64,000 bases of DNA from Pragia fontium DSM 5563 = ATCC 49100 (lineage in GTDB: Bacteria > Pseudomonadota > Gammaproteobacteria > Enterobacterales > Enterobacteriaceae), in NCBI RefSeq assembly GCF_900112475.1, contig NZ_FOLW01000002.1:1-64000 (forward strand), given 5' to 3'. The stretch's first letter is position 1, and every line of letters begins with the position of its first letter. Below, piece by piece: positions 20,214 through 28,900 of the stretch. The translations under genes were made by a program, and so were the position numbers. Below the pieces are notes generated by a model. It had not been told where the DNA came from and did not search any database. It saw nothing but the letters and a program-made list of their open reading frames with translations.

Positions 20214-20429
20214 AGGGTTAATCTTTTTAATTCATTGAATTTAAAGTTTATTGTGATTTTTATTGTTCTTACTTAGTCTCTTGTAATCTTAGTGAAAATC
20301 ACTGAAACGCATAAAAATGTATAGGTTAAAATGTCGGCTGTTGTACCACCATCGGTATCATTCAGCATGTACAATCTACACTTTTTAAAATTTATTCTAT
20401 ATTATCATTTGGTTATGTGTAAATGGAGC
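20214..20429. other. mutS upstream region and edge of the accessory region
   Basis: AT-rich, presumed to hold the mutS promoter on the minus strand. No gene is recognised. At 20409-20420 is the 12-base word TTGGTTATGTGT, which recurs at 22257-22268 beyond the Fic gene. Confidence 0.4.
20409..20420 (+). repeat. 12 bp direct repeat, left copy
   Basis: TTGGTTATGTGT, identical to 22257-22268. The two copies bracket the integrase pseudogene, the fic gene and the second integrase remnant, so they could be relic attachment or target-site sequence. Twelve bases is short and chance cannot be excluded. Confidence 0.3.
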
Positions 20430-21062
20430 CACCATAAAAGACAAACAGCTAGCCAATAACTTTCCACCGAAGCTATCGAAGCAATGAAATCCCCAATGAT
20501 AAAGATAAGGCTAATACGGGAGAAAATACGGGCTTACGAGTTACCTGTGGTGCGATAGGCAGCAAAACATTTTTTCTACCGTTATAGTAGCCCAGTTATG
20601 GGTAAACTCATACAGCTAAAAACGGGAAGCTTTCCGCAAAATTCACTTGTAATAGCAAGGACTAAGCTAAAATGCTGAGGGAAATAAGGTGCGAAGGGTG
20701 TTGTCCGGTGGCTGAAAATAAAGAAGCAAAACCAAAGCAGCAGAAAGAGAGCCGAAAGCAATAAATCTCAGAGTTTACAGTGGTAGGGCTTACTCGACCG
20801 ATCGAATTGAAGAGCGAAAAGGTGTCGATCATAAAATCTCTTTGAATGCGCCCAAAATAAAGGATGAATGCTTGATATACCGTACAGGGCACCTCATGAT
20901 TTGAGCGGTACTGTCCGTACAGGGTTATTACGCTTACAATGCTCTAATGAAGTGGCTAAAGCTATTTTGGGGCATACCAAAGGCGGCATGAGAGAGGAGC
21001 TATCATCTCTATATGTATGGTGCTGAGAGCAGGAATGGAGAGATTATTCAGATGAATTGTAA
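20430..21062 (+). pseudogene. Decayed tyrosine integrase (DUF4102/P4-like)
   Basis: Pieces of a phage-type tyrosine recombinase are legible in several frames. The N-terminal arm (IKDKQLAN from about 20430, then GLRVTCGA.GSKTFFYRYSSPVMGKL) lies around 20430-20640, followed by VARTKL-like and CCPVAENKEAKPKQQKE text. The C-terminal catalytic part is at 20868-21062: APHDLSGTVRTGLLRLQ, NEVAKAILGHTKGG, an in-frame stop at 21024 and EWRDYSDEL after it. The Arg of the HxLRRT motif has become Ser-Gly, most of the middle is deleted, and there are frameshifts and stops, so it is not functional. It marks past insertion of a mobile element at the mutS edge and lies 33 bp before the fic gene. Confidence 0.8.
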
Positions 21063-21095
21063 TCTTATTAAAATAGACAATAGGGAAGCGACATA

Positions 21096-22106
21096 ATGAG
21101 CAGTCAATATTCACCTCCTTATGCTATTACACCGTCAATACTTAACTCTGTAGCGGAAATTAGCGAATTATTAGGCTATTGGTCGGCAAAAGATAAACTC
21201 GTTTCTCCACAATTGCGTAGAGAAAATCGCATTCGTACCATTCAGGCATCTTTAGCCATTGAACACAATAGCCTATCCACTGAACAAGTGACGGCTATTA
21301 TGGATGGTAAACAAGTATTAGGGCCAGCTAGAGATATTCAAGAAGTACGTAATGCCATTTTAGCTTATGAGCAATTACCTTATTGGCGTAGTAATAATGT
21401 TGAGCATTTTCTTGAAGCACATAAATTACTCATGCAGGGATTAGTGGATTATTCAGGCCATTGGCGTAATGGCAATGTAGGTATTTATCGTGACAATCAT
21501 TTGATTCATATGGCGCCACCAGCCAACCAAATTCCCAGATTAATGACCTCTCTTTTTGATTGGCTAACCAATACGGATATTCATTCGCTGATTAAAAGTT
21601 GTATTTTTCACTATGAGCTTGAGTTTATTCATCCATTTTCGGATGGCAATGGTCGTATGGGCAGGCTATGGCAAACGTTAATATTGAGTGAATGGCGACC
21701 GGAATTGGCATGGTTGCCCGTTGAGACACTTATTCAAAAACAACAGAATGATTACTATCGAGTCTTGGGTGAGGCTGATAAGGCGAGCAATTGTACCTGT
21801 TTTATTGATTTTATGCTGAGGGTGATAGCTGAGGCGTTGAAAGAGGGAATTGATAGTCATAGCGACAAAATGACGGGAGAAATGACGGGAGAAGTGTCGG
21901 GAGAAAATGAGCCGATTGCTCTACATAAAGTTGCTCGCCAGATCTTTGATGTGCTGAAGCAAAACCCAACGATGACGATACCTATGGTTGCAGAAAAGCT
22001 GAAAGTCAGTACCCGAACAGTTGAGCGTCATCTTAATACCTTGCAGCAGGTGAAATTGTTAGAGCGGGTAGGCTCGACAAAGGCGGGATATTGGAGGGTT
22101 GTTTAG
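21096..22106 (+). CDS. Fic family protein, class II-like, with C-terminal winged helix
   Basis: 336 residues. Fic motif HPFSDGNGRMGR at 179-190 is canonical (catalytic His179), so AMP or another nucleotide could be transferred to a target hydroxyl. An N-terminal inhibitory-helix candidate S-x-x-x-E is at S52-E56 (SLAIEHN), the class II position, although the residue after Glu is His in place of the usual Gly/Asn. After a linker containing a repeated (M)TGE(M/V) unit (258-270), residues about 275-336 form a winged helix-turn-helix (MTIPMVAEKLKVSTRTVERHL). A strong upstream GGGAAG ribosome site precedes the ATG. Flanked on both sides by integrase remnants, indicating acquisition with a mobile element. 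Target unknown; autoregulated modification or toxin-like function is inferred. Confidence 0.88.
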   Translation: MSSQYSPPYAITPSILNSVAEISELLGYWSAKDKLVSPQLRRENRIRTIQASLAIEHNSLSTEQVTAIMDGKQVLGPARDIQEVRNAILAYEQLPYWRSNNVEHFLEAHKLLMQGLVDYSGHWRNGNVGIYRDNHLIHMAPPANQIPRLMTSLFDWLTNTDIHSLIKSCIFHYELEFIHPFSDGNGRMGRLWQTLILSEWRPELAWLPVETLIQKQQNDYYRVLGEADKASNCTCFIDFMLRVIAEALKEGIDSHSDKMTGEMTGEVSGENEPIALHKVARQIFDVLKQNPTMTIPMVAEKLKVSTRTVERHLNTLQQVKLLERVGSTKAGYWRVV

Positions 22107-22141
22107 TTTGTTGTGGTGAAATATAGTCTTGGTATGACTTA

Positions 22142-22213
22142 ACTAACATCCGTATGGGATTATTACGCATACAATTCTCTAATGAGGTGGCAAGTGCAAC
22201 ACACATTGCATAG
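22142..22213 (+). pseudogene. Second remnant of a tyrosine integrase C-terminus
   Basis: Twenty-three codons read TNIRMGLLRIQFSNEVASA then a stop, matching the TVRTGLLRLQCSNEVAKA segment of the first remnant. At DNA level GG-TTATTACGC-TACAAT-CTCTAATGA-GTGGC is shared. It is either a duplicated end of one element or a second insertion. The position just after fic makes a fic cassette flanked by two integrase tails. Confidence 0.65.
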
Positions 22214-22256
22214 GCCAGTTGATCTTCGAAAATCCGTTTAATTAGGGGCATAAAGG

Positions 22257-22268
22257 TTGGTTATGTGT
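22257..22268 (+). repeat. 12 bp direct repeat, right copy
   Basis: TTGGTTATGTGT, the partner of 20409-20420, lying just after the second integrase remnant. Confidence 0.3.
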
Positions 22269-22332
22269 GTCTGGGATTGTGGTTAATATGTAACAGTCTA
22301 AAAATACTAGCATCTTACCAACGATAATAGCT

Positions 22333-22355
22333 TATAATATATATTCAATATATAT
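22333..22355 (+). promoter_or_regulatory. -10 hexamer overlapping a 9+9 AT palindrome
   Basis: TATAAT at 22333-22338 overlaps a perfect 9 bp inverted repeat ATATATATT-C-AATATATAT (22337-22355). This lies 19-42 bp upstream of the tiny ORF. No good -35 is present. The layout resembles an autoregulated toxin-antitoxin operator, but AT dyads are also common by chance. Confidence 0.45.
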
Positions 22356-22374
22356 CTGAAATCTGGAAGCCTTG

Positions 22375-22545
22375 ATGAACAATAGCAAAAAAGAGCAGGT
22401 ATCTTATACCAAGCCGTCTCGTGAAGAGATCGTTCGTTCGGTGGCAACGTCAACGGCGGTTGAAACGGGTCAATCTTCCAGTCAAATTGAAGCTTCACTT
22501 GAAGCTAAGCGCAAGAAGTTCTCCCATCTCCGTCTGGCTGTTTAG
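22375..22545 (+). CDS. 56-residue protein, candidate Fic antitoxin
   Basis: Too short to be in a standard long-ORF list but well supported: GGAAG ribosome site 6 nt before the ATG, a -10/palindrome upstream, and an end that overlaps the convergent fic stop by 4 bp (22542-22545). The charged, helical product begins MNNSKKEQVSYTKPSREE and has S-T-A-V-E (S-x-x-x-E) near residue 25, similar in spacing to the inhibitory helix of small Fic antitoxins (VbhA, YhfG type), then an E-x-S-L-E-A-K-R-K-K helix. The usual Gly/Asn after Glu is Thr here. Known Fic antitoxin genes lie upstream in the same direction; this one is convergent, so the assignment is inferred. Confidence 0.6.
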   Translation: MNNSKKEQVSYTKPSREEIVRSVATSTAVETGQSSSQIEASLEAKRKKFSHLRLAV

Positions 22546-23159
22546 TTATTTCCTAATGCTTTTTTGACCCAAAATTTCATGGGGTCATAGTTCATTGATA
22601 TACCTGCGTGGATAGCTGAAATATATTCGGCTTTATTCTGCTCCCAGCTTTGGTAATCCAATGGTTTAAATCCCCCTTGAACGGCCATCACATCAGCTAA
22701 AAGTCGTGATAAACGACCATTTCCTTCTCTAAATGGATGGATAAGTATCATTTCAACGTGGATTATTGCGATGGCCTCAATGAGCTGTTCTTCATCCATG
22801 CCGACACACGGTGTGTAATGGGCAAGGTACTTAGCTTCTAATTCATCCAGGAGTTTTGGGAGTTGAGCAGAAGGCGCAAACATAAAACCGCTTTTGCTGA
22901 TGTTGACCGTTCTTTCCTGCCCGGCCCATCTATAAAGGTTACCTAACCACCGATGATGCCAGTTTTTAAGCATGGATACCGTGATTTGTTCAAGGGGAAA
23001 ATGATCTTCAAAGATAAACTGATAGAGCTGTTCTAGTAACACCAGTTCGGCATCATCGATTTCATCAGAATTGGAAATACCTAATTTATTGGCTAAAACC
23101 TGTTCGTTCGAGTCTTCCTCATACTGTCCTTCACTGTTGGAAACATGGTATCGACTCAT
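22542..23159 (-). CDS. Fic/Doc family protein (cell-filamentation Fic type)
   Basis: 205 residues if translation starts at MSRYHVSNSEG (23159). A longer frame opens at 23204, but that start would have no ribosome site and lies at the predicted transcription start. The Fic motif HPFREGNGRLSR (residues 141-152 from the chosen start) is canonical, with catalytic His. The N-terminus SRYxxSxxEGQYE and LANKLGI, plus GNLYRWAGQERTVNISKSGF (flap region), match small Fic proteins of the cell-filamentation group that need a separate antitoxin. No inhibitory S-x-x-x-E helix is evident inside it. It modifies a target with AMP from ATP; the target is unknown. Convergent with the 56-residue ORF. Confidence 0.87.
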   Translation of the reverse strand: MSRYHVSNSEGQYEEDSNEQVLANKLGISNSDEIDDAELVLLEQLYQFIFEDHFPLEQITVSMLKNWHHRWLGNLYRWAGQERTVNISKSGFMFAPSAQLPKLLDELEAKYLAHYTPCVGMDEEQLIEAIAIIHVEMILIHPFREGNGRLSRLLADVMAVQGGFKPLDYQSWEQNKAEYISAIHAGISMNYDPMKFWVKKALGNN

Positions 23160-23210
23160 AGAAATGCTCTGTGTTGATGCGGTAATGGGGTTAACGAGAA
23201 ACATACATAA

Positions 23211-23238
23211 ATTATAACGCTATGTTAGTTATATACAA
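23211..23238 (-). promoter_or_regulatory. Promoter of the second fic gene
   Basis: On the minus strand TTGTAT (23233-23238), 16 bp spacer, TATAAT (23211-23216). A start about 7 nt downstream falls near 23204, which argues that the in-frame ATG there cannot be the initiator and supports 23159. Confidence 0.65.
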
Positions 23239-23689
23239 TGTTATAAAAATTAATTAATTACATAAGTGTAGGTTAAACTATAGGTTTTTAATATAAGCTA
23301 ATAAAAACTGTGAATATTGAGGTCGCTAGTATTACTCATGATGTTTTTCTTTTTAATACATTGAATTTGATATGAATTATCATTTCTGTTGCGCCAATTG
23401 TCTATGGCGGATTTTTACTGGAAATCACTCAATTTTATAAAGTCGATATGACGAACGTTATCGATAAAACAGGGTAGATACGGATTCTAAGCGCTGATGG
23501 ATAAATTTCTCTGCCATTATACTAGCTGACTTAATGGCAAACTGATACTGGTAATCATTGGAGGTCTTACGCAAATTTTGCTTTAAATAGTAAGAGGTAA
23601 GAAGAAACAAAAGGCGGATACAGTCAATATTCTGCTCCGCCCTGTGAGGCTCATTAATTAGTTTTTATGGCAACTATTTTATGGCGTGA
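23239..23689 (-). terminator. Gap with the T6SS operon terminator
   Basis: About 450 bp with no recognisable gene between fic and the last T6SS gene. On the minus strand GGCGGA (23636-23641) pairs with TCCGCC (23613-23618) across a 17 nt loop, followed by TTTTGTTTC (down to 23604), a rho-independent terminator for the long T6SS transcript. The rest is AT-rich with no further signal seen. Confidence 0.7.
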
Positions 23690-24460
23690 CTACCTGAGTT
23701 TTTCAAAGCGTTCAGCAAAATTCTTTGCCGCTTCTACATAAGCACTTTCTTTAACCTCAGTGACCTGATTCAGTTTATTTTGACTGGATTGAAAGGCGAC
23801 ATTAATAAATTCACTTTCGGTATTAGGCGGCGTATACATCACCCACATTCCACTTTTAACATCAACGGTAGCAAAACGGATGCTGTACCGTAAGTATTTG
23901 GTTTCTCTTAGAATATCTCCATTATGATAAGGGAGCCAAACAATTTTCGTATTATCTTTGTCCGGTAAACCCTGTTCGAAGCTGCCCCAGTACACCACAA
24001 TTTTATTTTGTCGCGCTTTAGCTGCGGCTAAACGGAGCGATTTAATATAGTTAGGTTGTGGTAACAGCGCCTGTTCTGCATTTTTCCGCGCGATTGGAGT
24101 TTTGGGTTTGGTGGGGGATAGGCCGGAATAGACGGAGATATTGTAATACTTCATCATTTCCTGCTGCATAGCTGCATCCGGGATATTGGCCCCTGATTGA
24201 ACCAGCACAATAGGTGAGTTTTTTGGAATCAGAAAACTGTCTTTATTGGCCTCTTTTAATGCTTGTTGGATATCATGCTCGGTAATTTCAGTGAGTGGAT
24301 CGATATCCAATACTTCCTGCTCTGTCAGTTGACTTTTACCGGTAAGATTTGCTGCTCTGGATTTGAATTCGGGCGCTGAAGAGCAACCGCTAATAAGAGT
24401 GGCAGAAATAAGAATCAGCGGTAGAAAAATAGCTGAACCCAGACGCTTTACTGATTGCAT
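23690..24460 (-). CDS. T6SS-associated lipoprotein, unknown role
   Basis: About 256 residues from ATG 24460, chosen because AAGGA lies about 9 nt upstream and because a signal peptide starts there; a frame open to 24496 lacks one. Lipobox LISGC (Cys26 from this start) predicts an outer-membrane or periplasm-facing lipoprotein. The rest (LLPQPNYIKSLRLAAAKARQNKIVVYWG, GMWVMYTPP) matches no family I recognise. It is the last gene of the T6SS operon, after a VasL-like gene, in the position of the uncharacterised gene after vasL in Vibrio. It is distinct from TssJ, which is present separately. A role in envelope anchoring or assembly is inferred from position only. Confidence 0.6.
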   Translation of the reverse strand: MQSVKRLGSAIFLPLILISATLISGCSSAPEFKSRAANLTGKSQLTEQEVLDIDPLTEITEHDIQQALKEANKDSFLIPKNSPIVLVQSGANIPDAAMQQEMMKYYNISVYSGLSPTKPKTPIARKNAEQALLPQPNYIKSLRLAAAKARQNKIVVYWGSFEQGLPDKDNTKIVWLPYHNGDILRETKYLRYSIRFATVDVKSGMWVMYTPPNTESEFINVAFQSSQNKLNQVTEVKESAYVEAAKNFAERFEKLR

Positions 24461-24500
24461 TATTTTATCCTTTTTATATAAAAACGGTGACATCATTTTG

Positions 24501-25859
24501 CTAGTTGTTATCCGTGATTAACTCATGGTAATGGCTTAATAAGCCATTGAGCCGTTGTTCGATCTGTTTGGTTTGTGCCGCTGTTGGTGAAGGCTGATCC
24601 GCCTGCTGCCGCAATAGCTCTTCAACAGGTGGACTGTCATTTAACTGGCGTTGAATGGCATTTAGTGAAGACTTTAATTGTGCAAGAGATAACGTTCTCC
24701 CCTGAGCTTCGGCTTGGTTAATCTGACGGATTAAACCGGTTATCCTTTTTTGTGCCTGACTATATCCATCACTGAGTGGGTTTTCGCTGCGTAAACTGTT
24801 CTGATGTTGTTGCCATTCTTGTTTTAGTGCGGCTGCTTTTTTGGAGTCGGGCCACAATTGGGTAATTAGCGTAGACAGATTGTCGGCATAAAAGTGGCTG
24901 GCAAGCGGCGATTGATTAGCTAACGAAGTTAACTGTTGTTGGTAAATCGGCAAGTCCGGCTGATAGGCTCGGAGTGGGTTTGCCTGTAGCTCATTGGCAT
25001 ACTGGATGATTTCTTGCCGTGGTATTTGGGCGAAAAATTGCGGATCCATCAAGGGGGATTTTTGTAATTGGCTCAGATGAATCAACGTCAGAAAAGCTGC
25101 ACTGGCAAGGCAGATTCCCATTAAAAAACCGTGCCATGCTTTAAATCGCGGTATCTGCGTCGGGGCAAATGGTAAATTTATCGATAGCGGTGGCTGTTGA
25201 GCATTGATCCTTACCGTTTCAGGTTCGGGCTCCTGTTCCGCTTTGGTCAGCACAATCGTCGGCGGATTATCAACCTTTACCTCTTCAACTGGTTCCGGCT
25301 CAGCGGGGAATAAGGCTTTTTTCCTTTGTAACTTAAGCTGGCTGGCGGCTCTTATCTCAAGGGTTTCACGCGTATTATGAATAAATTTATACAGCTCGAT
25401 TACGCTGGAGTCTTTTTTTAGTTTCAGCTCATTCAACGTATCTGCTATTTGCTTTAACGGTTGTTCCAATTGGATTAGGAGCGGGATATGCGAGGCTTTA
25501 AAGGAAAACGTTCGGATATCGTAGCCAACCCGATTATTTAACCAATCCAGCATTTCTATGCGGGAAGTATCGCTTTCCGGCCATAGCTCTTGCCAATGTT
25601 CAGCTATCAAGCCAGCGATAAGGCAGCATCCTTCACCAAAACCGGCTAATCCTTCAAGTTTAGTTTTAGCAAAAGTAAAGTAGCTGGCAGTTTGTAAATC
25701 AACGCCATTTTTGCGGAATAATTCCTGAGATAAGCTGACGATTAAGGTGAAATCAACATCCGGCGCTGCGGGATGGCTCAGCTTATTAATCTCACTGCGT
25801 ATTTCAGTAAATTCCAGATAGTTACGAGGATCGCCGCCAATATGGATATCCTTATGCAT
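24501..25859 (-). CDS. VasL/TagA-like T6SS protein (ImpA_N plus VasL domain)
   Basis: 452 residues from ATG 25859, which has GGAG 8 nt upstream; a TTG two codons earlier is less likely. N-terminal ImpA_N domain (about 8-125, with GDPRNYLEF, FAKTKLEGLAGFGEGC and HWQELWP), an acidic Pro/Glu linker (187-220), one membrane helix (246-265) and a C-terminal helical VasL domain. Such TssA-like, membrane-anchored proteins (TagA/VasL) cap and stabilise the distal end of the extended sheath. The true TssA is encoded separately three genes upstream in the operon. Order tssM-vasL follows V. cholerae. Confidence 0.8.
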   Translation of the reverse strand: MHKDIHIGGDPRNYLEFTEIRSEINKLSHPAAPDVDFTLIVSLSQELFRKNGVDLQTASYFTFAKTKLEGLAGFGEGCCLIAGLIAEHWQELWPESDTSRIEMLDWLNNRVGYDIRTFSFKASHIPLLIQLEQPLKQIADTLNELKLKKDSSVIELYKFIHNTRETLEIRAASQLKLQRKKALFPAEPEPVEEVKVDNPPTIVLTKAEQEPEPETVRINAQQPPLSINLPFAPTQIPRFKAWHGFLMGICLASAAFLTLIHLSQLQKSPLMDPQFFAQIPRQEIIQYANELQANPLRAYQPDLPIYQQQLTSLANQSPLASHFYADNLSTLITQLWPDSKKAAALKQEWQQHQNSLRSENPLSDGYSQAQKRITGLIRQINQAEAQGRTLSLAQLKSSLNAIQRQLNDSPPVEELLRQQADQPSPTAAQTKQIEQRLNGLLSHYHELITDNN

Positions 25860-25906
25860 AAACAAATCTCCAGAGAAGGCCGGAACTTTATCCGGCCAGA
25901 CAGGAT

Positions 25907-28900
25907 TTAATACAAGGTGTTAGGTAAATTGAACTGACTAAACAGCCCACCGGCGAATGGATTATCCGATTCATCAATAAACACGCGATAAATAATGTAG
26001 CCATTATCAATGTCATAACGCACATCAAACGAGTTATTGCTTACATTGGTTAGCTTGCCTGAATTGATCATGCGTAGCAGACCCCAGGCACTGCTATAAC
26101 TTAGTGTTTTATTGCTTCTGTCTCCGCCAATCAAAGTGAGTTTACTTTCCACATTATCGCGCATGGAGTTTGGCCAGATTAAGCGAACCGGAATACTGCT
26201 TGAATGGCGGTATTCAACTAATTGACCATCCAGATTGAGCACGCCGCGGCGGCGATTGCCTGACATATTGATCGGTTGAATTGAGAACTGAATGCCTAAT
26301 CCATTCTGTTTACTAAAGAAGGTACGGCGGATTTTTTCAGCGATCTCAAGCTGTCTCAAGATGTTTGGATGGATAAGTGACTTACCGTTTTCATTCATAC
26401 CCAAATCATTATCGATAAACACTTTCAGATTTTGTTGGTAGAAGGCATCCAGCGTACCGCCATAGCCAAAGAAGCGCTCGAACTCGCTAAGAGGCACATC
26501 AAGTTTAGCACCAGGGGCAAACGGATAACGGTTAGCCAGCGTTTGACGATATGGCATAACAACCTTGTCATTCCATTCAATCTCCAGCGATTTAATCGCT
26601 TCGATCATGATGACATTCCAGGCTTCTGTCGCCAGTTCGCTGACCCAACGTCCCAATGGTTCTGGTAGCGATTTTGAGAGCTGCTGAGCTTCAAAAATAG
26701 GATCGCTGTTATTATTGCTTAACCGTAGCTGTACCGCCTGTAGTGCGGACTTCCCTGGCGATGGCGAGTTCTGTATTGCCATCATATAACGATGTAAATC
26801 AGTCAGTCTGACGCTAACATTGCCCAATGCACTGATTTGATCTTTATCTTCAATGGTGACGCTATTTTCTTTAGTGAACTGGTGGCTTAAGTAGTTCAGT
26901 AAGCGGTAGTCACTGCTTTGGGTTGGGTTACTGGTATTGAGTAGTTTAGATCCTTCCCCTAATACGGAATCTTTAGGGGTGGTGTTCTCTCGCAGTAACT
27001 CCATGATTCGTTTAAAAACATATTCACCGCTGGTGATTTGCTCCAACCCGGCAATCACGTCCGGAATATCAGCAAATTTACGGATATGGATGTTGTTATA
27101 AGCGTTATGCCAAGTGGTGATATAGTCATTGAGATACAGCGAGGTGATTTGCTTTTGTATCTCTTCACGGTCAGCTTTGCTGTAATGGACGTTCTTGGTA
27201 ATCTCCAATACCCAACTATCCAGTGAGGTATATTTAATTAAAGAATCATCCTGCAGGACAAAAAAGTTAGTGAGGCCTGACCGCGTCAGGAGTTGAGGCA
27301 CTTTAAGCAACGCTTCATTATCGGCAGCAAACACCGAGTCAAAGCTGGCCCCCACCTGATTCCGGATATTTAAATCAGTTGGTAAGGCTGATTTAGCCTG
27401 TCCATGTAAGCTTTGATAAACCCGGCGATAGATGGATAAACGGCGTAGATCAACCTGAGCATCTTGAATGTTTTGCTCATAAGGCCGATAACTCTCAATG
27501 GCCAGTCGGTTTTTCTTCAGGCGCTCAGCTTTCCAATGGATGTTATCTAACGCATAGGAAAGGTGATTTTCCAGTTGGATCTGGACATCATTCTGACCTT
27601 TAAATTCTTCACTCCAGCGATCAATCATATAATTCATCACCGCCGTTTTATCACGGCCGGTTTCATCTTCAATCATTCGCATGATGCGCAGGATTCTGAG
27701 TTTATTATCACTCCCTTCTTTTTCTTTACTAAGCTGTTGTTCCAGGCCATTCATAATGGATGGAAGAAAGCGCTGTAACAGCAGGTTATAATACGTTGAT
27801 TCAACATAAGGACCGATTTTATAGCCCTGATATAGTCCCATATCCGACAGCATACCTCGCCGATTATAGTCACCATAGGCAAACGTCGCCTGACTGACCG
27901 GATTAAGAAGGGGAAGCTGTAAGGCACCCAGATAATCTTTTTCAGTTGGGAGTTCGATGTTCACATACTGTTTCGCTTTGGCTAAGACTTCCTCACCGGC
28001 TTGATGGTTACTGCTATAGAAATATTGCCAACTGGCAATAATGATCACGGCTAATCCGGCTGCACTGGCACTCCAACGATATAAACGATGGCGAACATAC
28101 TGACGATATTCTTCATTTTTACCCGCTAGCTGTGTCTCTTCAAATAACAGATTGTTCAGTAACTCATGGGTAAAATAGGTATGGGATAATGGGGATTGCC
28201 AGCTTGGGTAAACCTGTTCCGGCAAGTTATATTGCGATGCCGCGGATTTGACAAACAGATCCTCCATTTGCCCTTTCTGCATCGAAGAGGTCAAATAGAG
28301 ACCACGCAGTAAGAATGGCTGGTGTTCTGATGAGAATAATCCTTGGTCAATCAGATCTTCAATATAGTCCTTAAGTCCATTAATCTGGCGGATAAAGGTA
28401 AAAAGTTGGCTACGTTGACTAACGTCAACATTGTTGAGCATCATGCCCGGTAAGGCGTTATTGAGCTGATGGATCCACTGTTGCCAGAAATTATTCAGCG
28501 ATTTTTTCCAGTCACCGTCATCAATTGGGAAGGTGATGCCCAGAATTTCTTCCCGCTGGGCTTTATCCAGTGCTTGGTACATGGCACCAAAACCATACAG
28601 CAAGTCGAGTTTTGTCAGCACGATATAGACTGGAAGTTTGGTATGTAAATCTTGAGCGATTTCAGTTAAACGGGATTTCAACGCGGAAATATAGTTTTCC
28701 CGCTCTATTTTATTAAAGGTACAGAATTGGTAGAGGTCAACGGTCAGAATAATCCCGTTTAAGGGTTGTGCAGGACGAATCTCAGCCAACCATGACAACG
28801 CGTTTCGCCATAACTTTTCATACAGCGTGGGCAGCGCATGATCGGTAGGTTGCTCCAATAAAATCCCATCGGCTTCAATAATAACCGCCTGATCGTTCAG

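Noticed and set aside
20662-20892. 76-residue minus-strand ORF upstream of fic
   Set aside because: Antisense to the integrase pseudogene, whose plus-strand text is recognisable; no ribosome site and low-complexity.
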